From Scalesia atractyloides (Eukaryota; Streptophyta; Magnoliopsida; Asterales; Asteraceae), in contig CAMTDV010001633.1 of NCBI GenBank assembly GCA_947069175.1, positions 57,022,102-57,086,101 of the forward strand: a DNA stretch of 64,000 bases, read 5' to 3'. Position 1 is the stretch's first letter. Each line of letters opens with the position of its first letter. Below are positions 11,644 to 23,400 of the stretch, piece by piece. The position numbers were made by a program, and so were the translations under genes. The notes below the pieces were generated by a model that was given only the letters and a program-made list of their open reading frames with translations, ran no database searches and was not told the DNA's origin.

Positions 11644-13045
11644 TGATCGGAGTGTCGTGCCCCGGTCAAAGATAATATATATAATCTCGAATTACCCTTA
11701 GCAAAGTGTTAGTGGTAGTAAGGGGTCGAACCACAAAGAGTTTGTGGTTTACGATCGGATGTAATTGATTTAAACAAATGTTGTCACTTTATGAAGCTTG
11801 CTAATAATTTAATCAATTTGTTTGTTTGAGAAAAATGTCAGAATGAACTGACAAGTTTGATTTGATTGCTTGACTACGAAAACTTAAATTGATCACACGA
11901 AACTTAATTAATTGATGTAAAACAAAGGTGGAGAAACAAAGTTTACACCCGGTTCAACAATTGAAGGGCCTAGGTATACTACAAGTTTTAATTTGGTTTA
12001 AACGAATTAGTTCATTAACGGTTTTAGAATCGTAAGGCTTATGTGCCAATTGCTATTGACTTTATAGACAACGGACCACAATGTACTTCGTTACCTTGGA
12101 AAAGTAAATCCTATCAAAAGACAAGGCATAAATACGCATATTCATTTCACGAAGTCAAATTTCATTACTCACTCAATAATTCGCAAATACAACACAAACG
12201 TAAGACAATAATCAAATGATTAAATGCAATTCGAATTGTCACGAACCAAATGTTTAAACAAATAGTAAACCCTAGAAACCTTACAAAAGTCTACATCGGG
12301 GTGAAACCTTCGAGGATTAGCCGCTCATGATGAACGGAACTTGATAACCGGATGATGAGAGCTCGAACTTTGATATCTTGAAACTTTGATGGTGAGGATG
12401 ATGAGGATTAGGGTTTATGGTGAATGGAGATGATGAATGGATTAAAGGTTGAATGATGATAGTGATTGTCATGAACTAGGGTTAGGATTAAGGTTGATGA
12501 ATGCGGATGATAATGGTTCGATTGGATGGATTGGTGTTGACTAGGATGAAGGTTCTTGGCTCCAAGATGTGTTTCAAAACTCAAAATTACGTAACTACCA
12601 AAGAAAAGGTCAAAAACCATGTTATAACCCGTCCCTAATTACCAAAAACTAAATTTTCACGAACTTGAAATGCAGGTGGCATCGCCGACGGCCCACTTAG
12701 GTGTTGGCGACGGTGCTCCGTTGGCTGAAATTCCTCTGACGGCTTAACCAGTGGTCTACACACCATTTACACCCGACGGAGACACCAGAGTGGCGTTGCC
12801 GACGGCTTACGGCCTAAGAGGGCGTCGGTGACGGTGTCCCCATCTTCAACATTCCTGTTTTTCCGTTTCTTGATCCAAGTTGATCTGGTTCGCGTCCTGA
12901 TGTTCCTTTCGCTCCCGATTAGCTCCTTAAACTCCTTTAGGCCTGCAAAACACAATCCCCATTAAAAAGAGGCTATTCAAGATTAAAAACTATGTCGAAA
13001 CATCAACTTAAGCACAAACGAACACTAGTTTTCAACCACGCATCG
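11644..13045 (-). repeat. 5' LTR of the Athila element (1402 bp)
   Basis: The LTR reads TGATGCG... to ...CCGATCA on the minus strand (first base pair mutated to CG at 13044-13045; the 3' copy keeps TG). The inner end abuts the PBS. The outer end is fixed by loss of similarity with the 3' LTR after base 110. The U3 side holds GC-rich dyads (12675-12840). The U5 side holds the common plant-LTR motif 'gtggttcgacccc' (complement near 11727-11740). Small open frames inside it look accidental. Confidence 0.88.
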
Positions 13046-13225
13046 CTGTTGGTAGTTACATCCCTGCCCTCCACCTGTCCATTCTGTTAGGGATTTGAAT
13101 TTTGAAATCAATGGAATTCTTTATAACCGCTCTTCTTTTTCTTTAATCATTCATTCTCTCTTCCTTGGCTTTCCTTTATAATCCGTTGGTTTTTCCGGTT
13201 AAGTTTTCTAGTGACATCTTTTTTA
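13046..13225. other. Short flank between Athila LTR and next gene remnant
   Basis: 180 bp of ordinary AT-rich sequence with a T/C-rich stretch (13130-13180), as in a plant 5' leader. It probably belongs to the upstream part of the following pseudogene. No promoter motif is certain. Confidence 0.4.
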
Positions 13226-15432
13226 ATGGTGTCTAATAAAGAATGTTATTCACATTCAACTACTCAAATTGAGGTTGTTCAATTCTGTTTGGATCATGGT
13301 ATCGATCCTTCTCTTGGGGTTGTTGCTCCTGTGGATCATACCGTTGATCAATGTTCAGTGGGTTCTGAGGTCTTTTATGTTCGTATCCTTGAACAACCAA
13401 ATTTACGTTACCCCTTTACTAATTTCTTCTTGGAAGTTTTTAAAGTACTACCGCCTTCCTCTTGGTTAATTAGCTCCGGTAGGGTTTGCCCGGATTATGC
13501 ATTTTGAAATAACATGTCGTGCTTTGAGTTATGAATCGTCTTTACTTATGTTTCGTTGGTTTTTTCGTCTTGCCCGAAATGGGGACTGGTTCACTATTGA
13601 GAAAACTCAATGTGAGGTTTCCCTCATTTCTGGTATTGTTGGTCATACATATTCGTGGAAAATGGGTTCTTTTTAATCTATGACCGGTTACTTCCGTTTA
13701 TGGTTACTCCTCGCAAGTTTGCCGAGAGGTTGAATGAGAAAGAGCCGGAGGCTAGTGAACTTGAGCAGGAGTTACTTTAGAAACTTCGTGTTTCTCGTTC
13801 GAAGTTGAGGGCTTACCCCGAGGAGCTTCTTGTTGTTTTGGGTATTATCCAGGATTAGACTGACTCAGATTTTGAATCAACTTTTGTTGTTGACATGAAG
13901 GGTATGTCTTTTTACGCTTCCTGTGCCTTGGTACTTTGTTTAATATTTCTGACCACCTGTATTTTTGCTTTTTGTTTCAAATATGAGTGCTTTGGACTAT
14001 AGTATGCTTGACGATCCCTCTAGTGTGGGGATACAACAAAAAGATGTTTCCAAGGGTTGTTCTTCCATTGTTTGCCGTACAGAGCATGTCCGAATCGTCG
14101 GGGATCTCGAAAGTCTCCCGCTTCAACCTATTATCGATGGTTATTCCGTTAAGAAGCTTCCTCTCCATGTTCGAAGGTCTACCAGGGGAGCTTCTTCTGT
14201 TAGTGTTGCCTCCCAGTCTTTTGATCCCATTTCCATTGATAGTGGGGGAAAGGATGATGCTAATGTCATTCCTTCTATTACTGGGATTAAATTGGTAAAG
14301 AAAGAGAGTGTGCAAGAAGCTTCTAGCGGGTCGGGAGGTGCTAGTGTTGTTACCTCGTGGGTGAAAATGTCTGTTGTGTTAAAGAAACTGAGCGAAGGTA
14401 AAAGGAGTGTTCCTTAGAAGCCGGTTCAGTCGTTGGAAGGGGCTGTTAGTGGGTCAAGATAATCCAAGGTTGTTTCTAAGAAAAAAAGTAAATGGGGGTC
14501 ATCTAAACGGGTTTCCATAGAGAAGGTTGTTGAGAAGAAAAATGAGACGAAGGTTATTGCTGAGGAGAAGGATGTGGTTGAGAAGACGGAGGTTGTTGCT
14601 GAGAAGGGGAAAAAGGTTGTGGAGACTGAAGTTACTATGGTTGAGTCTTCCATGTTCGTGCTTAAGTGGCAGGTGCGTCCTACAGACACTATGAAAAATG
14701 GTATTGTCTGTCATGAAATGTTGATGAATGTGGCTACTCCTGCTGAAAAACAATCTCTAACGAAGCTGTCGGATCAGGATGCTGCTTATCGGATCATTAC
14801 TCAGGTTGCTCATCTTCTTGTGTGTCTTCCCGAAGGGATACAATGTTGGGTTACCTCTTCCAGCAAAAATGATGAACTTGTGGCCTCATTATCTGAGAAG
14901 GAATCGGAGCTTAAGGTGTCTAGGGAAGATTTGGTGGTTTCCCAAGCTAACTGAGCTTGAAGGTCAAGTGTGTGCTTCCCAAGCTAAAGTAGATGAGGAA
15001 ATGAAGAAGATTGAAGTTTATGCTCTTCAATTGTCTGATTTAACGACAAGCTTGCGAAGGAGAGGTCTGGGTTTGGGATTGAGAGGGCCAAGTTTAGGAA
15101 GGAGAAGGTTTCCGACGAAGAAGTTACGAAAGAACTGAGGCAACAAGTGGAAGTTGAAGGAGGAGAAACAGTGGTCAATTAAGACTGGAATTCGACATTT
15201 CATGACATCCCTTCTGCATAGCCAAGAGTTTAATGTTCATATTGCAGGTGTTTATAACAAGGCGATGGCTCATGTCAGGCACACGGGTCTTATTGTAGGG
15301 TTTGATGCTGCTTATCGATGGGAAGCTACAGAAAACCTTCCTACCTTTAAGCATGACTCTTTGCTTGACTTTGTGAGCGCTGTGAAGAAGATGGAAATAT
15401 TATCTTACATTTATGTCAAAGCTCTATCCTAG
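13226..15432 (+). pseudogene. Remnant of a 'putative gypsy-type transposon' domain protein gene
   Basis: The N-terminal 230 or so codons match my memory of the plant family described as 'putative gypsy type transposon' (transposase_28-like): HGIDPSLGVVAP, then LRYPFTNFFLEVFKYYRLPLG, then LARNGDWFTIEK. The start at 13226 is the first ATG in frame. A frameshift lies near 13440 in KYYR, a stop replaces the Q after LPLG near 13471, and further stops lie near 13675, 13779 and 13858. An intron probably ends just before MSALDY at 13983 (GGTATGTC near 13900). The middle is low-complexity and S-rich. A K/E/V-rich section (14475-14640) is followed by a probable coiled coil (14890-15050) and a conserved-looking C-terminus ending TAG at 15432. 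Biochemical function of this family is not established. Whether it was part of a retroelement or a domesticated gene cannot be decided here. Confidence 0.65.
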
Positions 15433-16170
15433 ATGGTGGATTGCTTTGTCTCTAAGCTTGGATACATGGTAATCATATTATCAGGGTCACATAAGATATG
15501 GTTCTCCAATGGAATGTCCTTGTTTTTAAAAACTTCCATTTCATAATCCGAAGCATCTTCAATCAAAACTTTTTCTTTCTCAAACACTTTTTCCACAACA
15601 GATAGATACACATTTTCATCATATCTATCGGAGTAGTTTTTCGATTTTTCAAAAGAAATATCAATGGTTTCAGGTAAAATATCTCTTGGATCAGCTACCA
15701 ATGGTGTTTTGACAACAACATTTATAGCTTCTCCAACCTCCTCCGGAGATTTTGTATAGTTGTCGTTAATTCGAGGTGGATATTTATTATACCCGATTCC
15801 TTGATTTCCTCGATCATATATACCTTGATTTCCTTGATTTCCCCTGTTTCTTCATCTTTCCTAATTGGTTTGGGGGGTGATATGATCAAGTATGTGTGAT
15901 GCTATTGCATAACTTTTAGTTTTTCGATTAACTATTTCAAATTCAATATTAACCCTTTCCATTTCTTGTTTTAACTTTGAAATTTCATCAAGATACAAGC
16001 TAATTGTATTTTGTATTTCTAAATCAGTTTCTTGTAAAAGCTCATTTGTCTTTTGTCATTTTCTAATTTGTTCAATAAAACCTTTTTTCGGCAATTTGCA
16101 ATTTATTGTATGCTTGTTGAATAGTTTGCAGATCACATAACATATTTTGAGTATGTTGCAGATCACAAAG
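15433..16170 (-). pseudogene. Ty1/copia gag fragment
   Basis: On the minus strand the sequence encodes a coiled-coil stretch (ETDLEIQNTISLYLDEISKL, about 16040-15980), then SYAIASHILDHITP (about 15920-15880), then N/Q/G repeats and GIGYNKYPPRINDNY (about 15800-15760), and an acidic tail beginning LPETIDISFEKS (from about 15680) to 15433. This order is that of the Gag C-terminal half of Asteraceae copia elements. A stop and frame change around 15850 separate the coil from the tail. No copia protease, integrase or RT follows at lower coordinates, because the plus-strand gene remnant begins there. The identification rests on remembered family patterns. Confidence 0.6.
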
Positions 16171-16219
16171 AATGAGTGAATCAACAAAACATGAAGATAA
16201 GATAGAATAAAGTTCACTT

Positions 16220-16947
16220 TCAATATAAAAAACTAGTTATTAAAGTCATTAATACATACCCAAATAAAAAGTTAAACAAACCTTGGAAATCGAAAGTAAT
16301 ACATAAAAGATTTTTCTTCACCAAGTGATGTAAGAGATTAGCCAAGCATGGCCTTTGCTTGACAAGACTCTTACGATCAATGTTGGATTCTGTGAGTACT
16401 ACACACACTCTAAATATGGATGATGTGGTGGGTGATGGTGTTGGAGTGGTGGTAAGAGAGAGAGAGGGTTGCTAAGGGATGAGTTGCAAGTGAACCAAGC
16501 ATCTCCATTTATAGCTGGAAACAGACCCTTCACACGACCCCGTGTCCTTTTATTATCCGTCTTTATTTAATGAGCTATTTCAGTCCGTATGCAAACACGG
16601 CTCATGTGTCAGAGGGCACGACCCCGTGGTCTTGTACTTGCTATACTTTGAGAAATTTTGCATCTGGGAGTTGACCACGGCTTCGTGTCTCTTGTCTGCT
16701 TCTATTTGTCTTTTTCTTCATAGGCTCTGGAATGGGGCACGGCCCCATGCCTTGGTGGCACAACCCCGTGCTGTATTCTGATTTGTTGTTTTTGGTCATG
16801 GGGTGAAGCTTGGAGGGTAGGCATGGTGTCAACTTCTCTTGTTTTGTATTTATGTTGGTTTTTTGCCGTTAATTTGTTCCTTTTGTACATTTAAGCTCTA
16901 TTAATCCTGAAAATCAAAAGTATACAAAGAAACATATTTTTTCCAAC
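16220..16947 (-). repeat. Probable copia-type 5' LTR with promoter
   Basis: Upstream of the copia gag on the minus strand, TGTTGGAAAA at 16947 is a typical copia LTR start. A TATA-like GCTATAAATGG (plus 16507-16517) is followed downstream by CT-rich leader sequence (16450-16470), as in LTR promoters. The upstream (U3) part contains six copies of a CACG-N4-CGTG-like motif between 16533 and 16770. I could not find a clean LTR 3' end or PBS before gag, so the inner boundary is approximate. Confidence 0.45.
16533..16770. repeat. Six interspersed CACGRCYCCGTG motifs
   Basis: Near-palindromic 12-mers occur at 16533, 16596 (variant, 13 nt), 16617, 16676, 16738 and 16759. Exact CACGACCCCGTG occurs twice (16533, 16617). 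They lie upstream of the TATA-like site of the presumed copia LTR. Confidence 0.7.
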
Positions 16948-17622
16948 ATTAGTACATAAAAAGGTTGATTCTATACATTATTTGATATATTTTATATGTT
17001 TCATTTTGCGCATATCAATTAAGAACCCAAGTTACCTTAGACTTTCATACCGTAAGAGGGTTGGTCAAAATTAGGTACTTTTCATAAAACACTTAGATAA
17101 CCGAAAGGGAGTCTAGATTAAACCGGTATTCTTAATAGCCTTTAGAGTTCCATAGGTGTCTTCCCGAGAAGGGTCAGGTGTCCTGTTCGGTTCCTTTATA
17201 GGTTTAGCAATTTATGATCCTGGTTCCATAATAACTAGTATCCGATTAAAATATAACTAATAGCATTATGGGATTCCAGTCTAGGTAGTCTTTTATCAAT
17301 GTCATTAAACCCAAATCTCATTCGCGTCTTAATTGTCTTCGTTAATTAGTTTCTAATTTAATTGCGTTGTTAGGATATTTAGAACCCCCCCCCCCCAAAA
17401 AAAAAAACAAAAACAGTTAGAGTCATGTCAGTCTTAAGTCTAGTTAACGTATTTTAATAGAGTCACGTGGGTTCGATTTCCGGACTTATTTAGCTTACTA
17501 GAGTCGATCGGTTTCACTTGCCCCTTAGTAGTTTAGTTGAATTTTAGAGAGTCTAGAGTATTACTTAGTATCTAGAATAGAGTAATTTAGTTAGTTTTAA
17601 TTGAACTACTTTTAGCAAATCA
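16948..17622 (+). repeat. Probable plus-oriented LTR fragment
   Basis: Plus-strand bases 17462-17540 carry the pattern 'gtgggttcgat..ccggactt..ttagcttact', which also occurs on the minus strand of the LTR at 18659 onward and in many plant gypsy LTRs near R/U5. The segment ends ...GCAAATCA at 17622, a plausible LTR terminus. A homopolymer run (C then A) sits at 17386-17407. No PBS follows, so it may be a 3' or truncated LTR. It separates the copia-type block from the gypsy gag. Confidence 0.35.
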
Positions 17623-17661
17623 TGCACCATCTTTGAATCCTCCAACTATGTCAGTCCATGC

Positions 17662-18543
17662 TCATACGCTCCTCTCCCATGATTTTGTTGATGTGAGTGG
17701 CAATCCAACATCTAGTTTCTCCACGGGCCAACTTTCTAACTCCTCAACCACTTCCTCTTCTCCTTCGTTTGTTGTATATTCGATCTCCATGGTTGGCTTC
17801 CCTACAAGTAATGTCTCTAAATAGGCAAGATAACCAATCGGGTCAAATTCTCCTCCTTCAAAAGTTGGTAGACCTACCAACTCACCACCAAACTCTTCTT
17901 CCCAAGATGGTACATGCTCCTTCTTCTCATCCTCCATCTTATCAAGTGACTTTTCTTCAGCTTCTTCCCTTTCATCATCACTCCAAAAGTCACCATCAAT
18001 GGGTTCAGAACCGTAATACTATTGCGTGGAATACAAATGGGGTTTCACGTACTGGTGAACCGGATTTGGGACTAATTCATTCGTTATCGTCTCAAGTTCT
18101 ACATCTGACAACTCTAGATCTCTAGGAAGCTCATCTTCAACCTTATCTAACTCTACTACTTCTCCGTCTTCCCATCTCTCAAAGCCAATAGCATCATCAT
18201 AGTAATCATCCCATGTAAACTGTACACTTTGATTTTTTAGAAGATTTGCTTCTACTAATTTTATTCTATCAAGTGCAGCTTGAATTTCCCTATCTTTCTC
18301 TTCCTTATCTGCTCTAATGTGTCTAAGCAATTCGTCACATGTTTGATATGGTCGAGAATATGAATTCAGATATGGCCGCGGCTGTGAATACGAGTTAGCA
18401 TAGTAATATGTGGAATACCCCGATGAATGTGAGCAACACATGGTGAAATGGGGTCCTCCACAGATCTCGCACATGATAAATATGTTTACAAATAAGACAA
18501 AAATGTATACAAAAATCCCTAGACACACTACTACTAGACACAA
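17662..18543 (-). pseudogene. Gypsy-type gag-like gene, single in-frame stop
   Basis: One minus-strand frame runs from 18543 to 17662 with only one stop (TAG at about 18019-18021). Codons before the ATG at about 18471 encode a hydrophobic run and are probably not translated. The plausible product begins MCEICGGPHFTMCC (a short Cys-rich knuckle), then a Y/S-rich stretch, a charged helix (RADKEEKDREIQAALDRI), and an acidic tail including GGEFDPIGYLAYLETLLVG. This acidic 'FDPxG...LETLL' tail is familiar from Asteraceae gypsy polyproteins, where it precedes protease. Nothing beyond it (protease, RT) remains. The gene lies just downstream of a PBS and LTR on the same strand, so it is the first gene of a truncated or non-autonomous element. 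Confidence 0.55.
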
Positions 18544-18635
18544 ACTTTACGATTATACCCTAAGACACAAACTACAAATGAGACCAATTAAACAAGTAAG
18601 ATCAGTCAAAGCTAATAACGCAATCGCCTAAGTGA

Positions 18636-18652
18636 CCCCGAAAACGGCGCCA
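18636..18652 (-). promoter_or_regulatory. Primer binding site of the second gypsy element
   Basis: The minus strand reads TGGCGCCGTTTTCGGGG six bases after the LTR end at 18659. The first eight bases match the tRNA-Asp 3' end; the rest is imperfect. Position and first bases support a PBS. Confidence 0.65.
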
Positions 18653-18658
18653 AAAACT

Positions 18659-20020
18659 TGATGTGCAAAATATGGTCTAAAAAAACTAGCCTAAATTAGA
18701 CACTCTAATTTTAAGTTTACAAACTAAGACTTTCTAAATGCTAGACCACTGATAGGCAAGTGTACCTATCCTATGTAGTAAAGCCTAATGCAGTCTGAGT
18801 ATCGAACCCACGAGACACTAGCGACGCTAACTAGACTCTGACTCACCTAATTACTTAACATGTTTTAATTTGATTTGAATGTTTTTTAATTAATTAATTA
18901 ATTAAGTAATATCCTAAATTAACTAAGATGAACGAAATAACCAAACGACTAGGAACACGAGTTTTAATCAATCAGAAAGAGAGACCACCTAAGCAATGAA
19001 TCCTATAGAACATGTAATGAATTATGACTTTGACAATCGACTACAAATCCGATATTGACCAACCTCCCGCTAGGGATGGTTAAATCCTATAGTAACTAGT
19101 CAACTCAGACCGGGACCCCCACTCTCCAGTTCATAGATTTCGAACTATGAAGAACAATCAGAACACGTAACGAAGTGTTAAAATGGACCGATTCGACCCG
19201 TCGACACCGAATCCCACAAATATTAGAATATGTAACACTACCAGTTTTAACGACTCTCTAATTGTGAAGCTAACCCCAACTTGATACACTGAATATCTAG
19301 GAGCAACTAAACGCGAATAAACAGAAGAACCCCGAGCTATCGAATGTTCAAACAATCAGACAACGCCCAAAATAAACCTAGCAATCACAAATCATCTCTA
19401 TTCAATGGAATTGGATGCACACTAATGTCTACTAATTTTAGTTAATTAGATAACCTATAATATCTCTAATAATAATAGGGTCACAAACGAAAAGTGGCCA
19501 AATTAACGAACTAACAATTGATTTTAACGTGCCTATAGTGAATCTCTTCTTCATAAACACATTAATATTGAAAACTAATCAAATAATCACAACACAACAT
19601 AAGCACACATGATCATATTCAGCAACAAATCAAAATTGTTTTAAATCAAAACACGTTATAGCCGAAAAGAGTCAAATATAAAAGTCAAAACAAATGTTCT
19701 AAGTTCATCACAACCTAGGTGATACAATAAAACTAGCCAAGAAACATGTTCAGTTTAACAAAACAATATCTAATGGCAAGAATCTAATCAAACAAGATTA
19801 AATGAAAAAGAAAAGAAAAAAAAGTAAAGACTTCATTCTTGTATCGATCCTTCTCCTCTTCAATTATTCAACCCTTTCCCCTTCTATTCGTGTTCTGTTC
19901 TAATCGTTGGGTATCTCTCCACCAGCAGCAGGTTTATTTTATATATCTCTGGCAATTGGTATTGGATATCTCTTCTTTTCTTTTTTTTAGGAGCGAACGA
20001 TGTTGTATATTATATTACTA
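18659..20020 (-). repeat. 5' LTR of the second gypsy element (outer end uncertain)
   Basis: The LTR ends ...TTGCACATCA on the minus strand at 18659, directly before the PBS. It contains the LTR motif 'gtgggttcgatactcagactgcattaggc' in part (complement near 18781-18816). Its outer end is not fixed, because the tandem array or its carrier begins at about 20020 and no partner LTR was found. Small open frames in it look accidental. Confidence 0.5.
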
Positions 20021-20023
20021 TGT

Positions 20024-20420
20024 TAGAATCCCGTGTATTACACAGGTTGAATAAATTTAATTTTTATATCAAATAATAAAAAAAATATACCTTTAAAGAA
20101 TCTTGTTTATTACACGGGTTGAATAAATGTAATTTTATATACCAAATGATAAAACAATATATCTTTAAAAAATCTCGTTTATTACATAAGTTGAATAAAT
20201 ATATTATTATATATTAAATAATAAAAATATATTTTTACAAACCCCGTGTATTATACGGGTTGATTGGATGTAATTTTATATATTAAATAATAAAACAAAG
20301 TTATATCTTTAATAACCTCGTGTATTGTAGGGGTTGAGTGAATGTAACTTTATATAACAAACAATAAAAAAGTTATATCTTTAAAAACTCGTTTATTACA
20401 CGTGTTGATTGAATCTAAGA
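20024..20420 (+). repeat. Tandem 72-bp sub-repeats at the array edge
   Basis: Six units start near 20029, 20101, 20174, 20242, 20317 and 20388 (spacing 68-75 bp). Each has a core like CCCGTGTATTACACGGG, a palindrome in its best form, followed by 'ttgaataaatgtaattttatat'-type sequence. The last two are the units that recur inside every 580-bp monomer. Confidence 0.85.
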
Positions 20421-23400
20421 AAAAGTTATATCTTACAAAAAACAAACGTCGATACACGATGGATAAATTGATTGCGAGGATGGTTCTTATAAATGTTAAG
20501 TAAATACGAAAATATAAGTATAGAACCAATAAACAGTTATTAATATTTTTTACCAGTTATTAACTTTTATGAAATAAGAATTTAATAAAATAAATAGATA
20601 ATTTACATTATATTAATTTATATTTAGCATACGTCTTTTTTAATTTCAGGATGAATAATTTTGAAATTTACATTATATTAAATTATGTTTACCATTCGTC
20701 TTTTTTTAATTTTAGGATAAATAGTTTTGAAATTTGATGAATACTTCAAAACATTATATTAACTCCTATAAAAATTGTTTAAATTTATATTAAATTCAAT
20801 TTTTGAATTATCTTTTAATTAATATTAATTATCTAATTAAATAGGAGACAGAAAGAGGAAAACTAAAAAAAGATAGGTTCAATGAATGTAAAAACCTCAT
20901 GAATTGTAGAGATTGAATGAATGTAAGTTTATATAACAAACAATAAAAAAGTTATATCTTTAAAAACTCGTCTATTACACTGGTTGATTGAATCTAATAA
21001 AAAATTATATCTTAAAAAAAACCTAACGTCGATACACGATGGATAAATTGATTGCGGGGATGGTTCTTATAAATGTTATGTAAACACGAAAATATAAGTA
21101 TAGAACCAATATTCATTTATTAATATTTTCTACCAGTTATTAACTTTTTTGAAATAAGAGTTTAATAAAATAAATAGATAATTTACATTATATTAATTTA
21201 TATTTAGCATACGTCTTTTTTAATTTCGGGATGAATAATTTTGAAATTAACATTATATTAAATTATGTTTACCATTCGTCTTTTTTTAATTTTAGGATAA
21301 ATAGTTTTGAAATTTGATGAATACATCAAAATATTATATTATCTCCTATAAACATTGTTTAAATTTATATTAAATTTAATATTATAATTATCTTTTAATT
21401 AATGTTAATTCTCTAATTAAATAGGAGAGAGAGAGGAAAACTAAAAAATTGATATCTTCAATAAGTGTAAAAACCTCGTGTATTGTAGGGGTTGAGTGAA
21501 TGTAACTTTATATAACAATCAATAAAAATGTTATATCTTTAAAAACTCGTTTATTACACTGGTTGATTGAATCTAATAAAAAGTTATATCTTAAAAGAAA
21601 CTAACGTCGATACACGATGGATAAATTGATTGCGGGGATGGTTCTTATAAATGTTATGTAAACACGAAAATGTAAGTATAAAACCAATAAACATTTATTA
21701 ATATTTTTTTACCAGTTATTAAATTTTTTGAAATAAGAGTTTAATAAAATAAATAGATAATTTACATTATATTAATTTATATTTAGCATACGTCTTTTTT
21801 AATTTCGGGATGAATAATTTTGAAATTAACATTATATAAATTATGTTTACCATTAGTCTTTTTTAATTATAGGATAAATAGTTTTGAAATTTGATGAATA
21901 CTTCAAAATATTATATTATCTCCAATAAAAATTGTTTAAATTTGTATTAAATTCAATTTTTGAATTATGTTTTAATTAATATTAGTTATCTAATTAAATA
22001 GGAGACAGAAAGAGGAAAACTAAAAAAAGATAGGTTCAATGAATGTAAAAACCTCGTGAATTGTAGGGATTGAGTGAATGTAAGTTTATATAACAAACAA
22101 TAAAAAAGTTATATCTTTAAAAACTCGTCTATTACACTGGTTGATTGAATCTAACAAAAAGTTATATCTTAAAAAAAAACTAACGTCGATACACGATGGA
22201 TAAATTGATTGCGGGGATGGTTCTTGTAAATATTATGTAAACACGAAAATGTAAGTATAGAACCAATAAACATTTCTTAATTTTTTTTACCGGTTATTAA
22301 CTTTTTTGAAATAAGAGTTTAATAAAATACATAGATAATATACATTATATTAATTTATATTTAGCATACGTCTTTTTTAATTTCGGGATGAATAATTTTG
22401 AAATTAAAACTATATTAAATTATGTTTACCATTCGTCTTTTTTTAATTTTAGGATAAATAGTTTTGAAATTTGATGAATACTTCAAAATATTATATTATC
22501 TCCTATAAACATTGTTTAAATTTATATTAAATATAATTTTATAATTATCTTTTAATTAATATTAATTATCTAATTAAATAGGAGACAGAAAGAGGAAAAA
22601 TAAAAAATTGATAGCTTCAATAAGTATAAGAACCTCGTGTATTGTAGGGGTTGAGTGAATGTAACTTTATATAACAAACAATAAAAATGTTATATCTTTA
22701 AAAACTCGTTTATTACACTGGTTGATTGAATCTAATAAAAAGTTATATCTTAAAAAAATAACGTCGATACACGATGGATAAATTGATTGCGGGATGGTTC
22801 TTATAAATGTTATGTAAACACGAAAATATAAGTATAGAACCAATAAATATTTATTAATATTTTTTACCAGTTATTAACTTTTTTGAAATAAGAGTTTAAT
22901 AAAATAAATAGATAATTTACATTATATTAATTTATATTTAGCTTACGTCTTTTTTAATTTCGGGATGATTAATTTTGAAATTAACATTATATTAAAATTA
23001 TGTTTACCATTCGAATTTTAGGATAAATAGTTTGGAAATTTGATGAATACCTCAAAATATTATATTATCTCCTATAAACATTGTTTAAATTTATATTAAA
23101 TTTGATTTTAGAATTATCTTTTAATTAATAATAAGAGAGAGAAAGAGGAAAACTAAAAATTTCATAGCTTCAATAACTGTAAGAACCTCGTGTATTGTAG
23201 GGTTGATGTGAATGTAACTTTATATAACAAACAATAAAAATGTTATATCTTTAAAAACTCGTTTATTACACTGGTTAATTGAATCTAATAAAAAGTTATA
23301 TCTTAAAAAAAACTAACGTCGATACACGATGGATAAATTGATTGCGGGGATGGTTCTTATAAATGTTATGTAAACACGAAAATACAAGTATAAAACCAAT

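Larger units (their letters stand above)
1..13045 (-). mobile_element. Athila-type Ty3/gypsy LTR retrotransposon (3' end cut by window)
   Basis: A nearly complete LTR retrotransposon lies on the minus strand. Its order is 5' LTR (11644-13045), PBS, gag, protease, RT, RNase H, integrase, an additional gene in the env position, a long non-coding tail, and the first 110 bases of the 3' LTR (1-110). The protease-RT-RNase H-integrase order is that of Ty3/gypsy. A tRNA-Asp-type PBS, a D-L-G-A protease site, an F-M-D-D reverse transcriptase site and the extra post-integrase gene are all features of the Athila lineage. The 110 LTR bases that can be compared differ at 9 positions by eye, so the insertion is old. 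Every coding region carries stops or frameshifts, so the copy is dead. Flanking bases 13046-13050 (ctgtt) should be the target duplication; the partner lies outside the window. Confidence 0.92.

Noticed and set aside
16641..16890. Small minus-strand proteins around 16.7 kb.
   Set aside because: They fall in the U3 part of a presumed LTR and are generated by the repeated CACGRCYCCGTG motifs.
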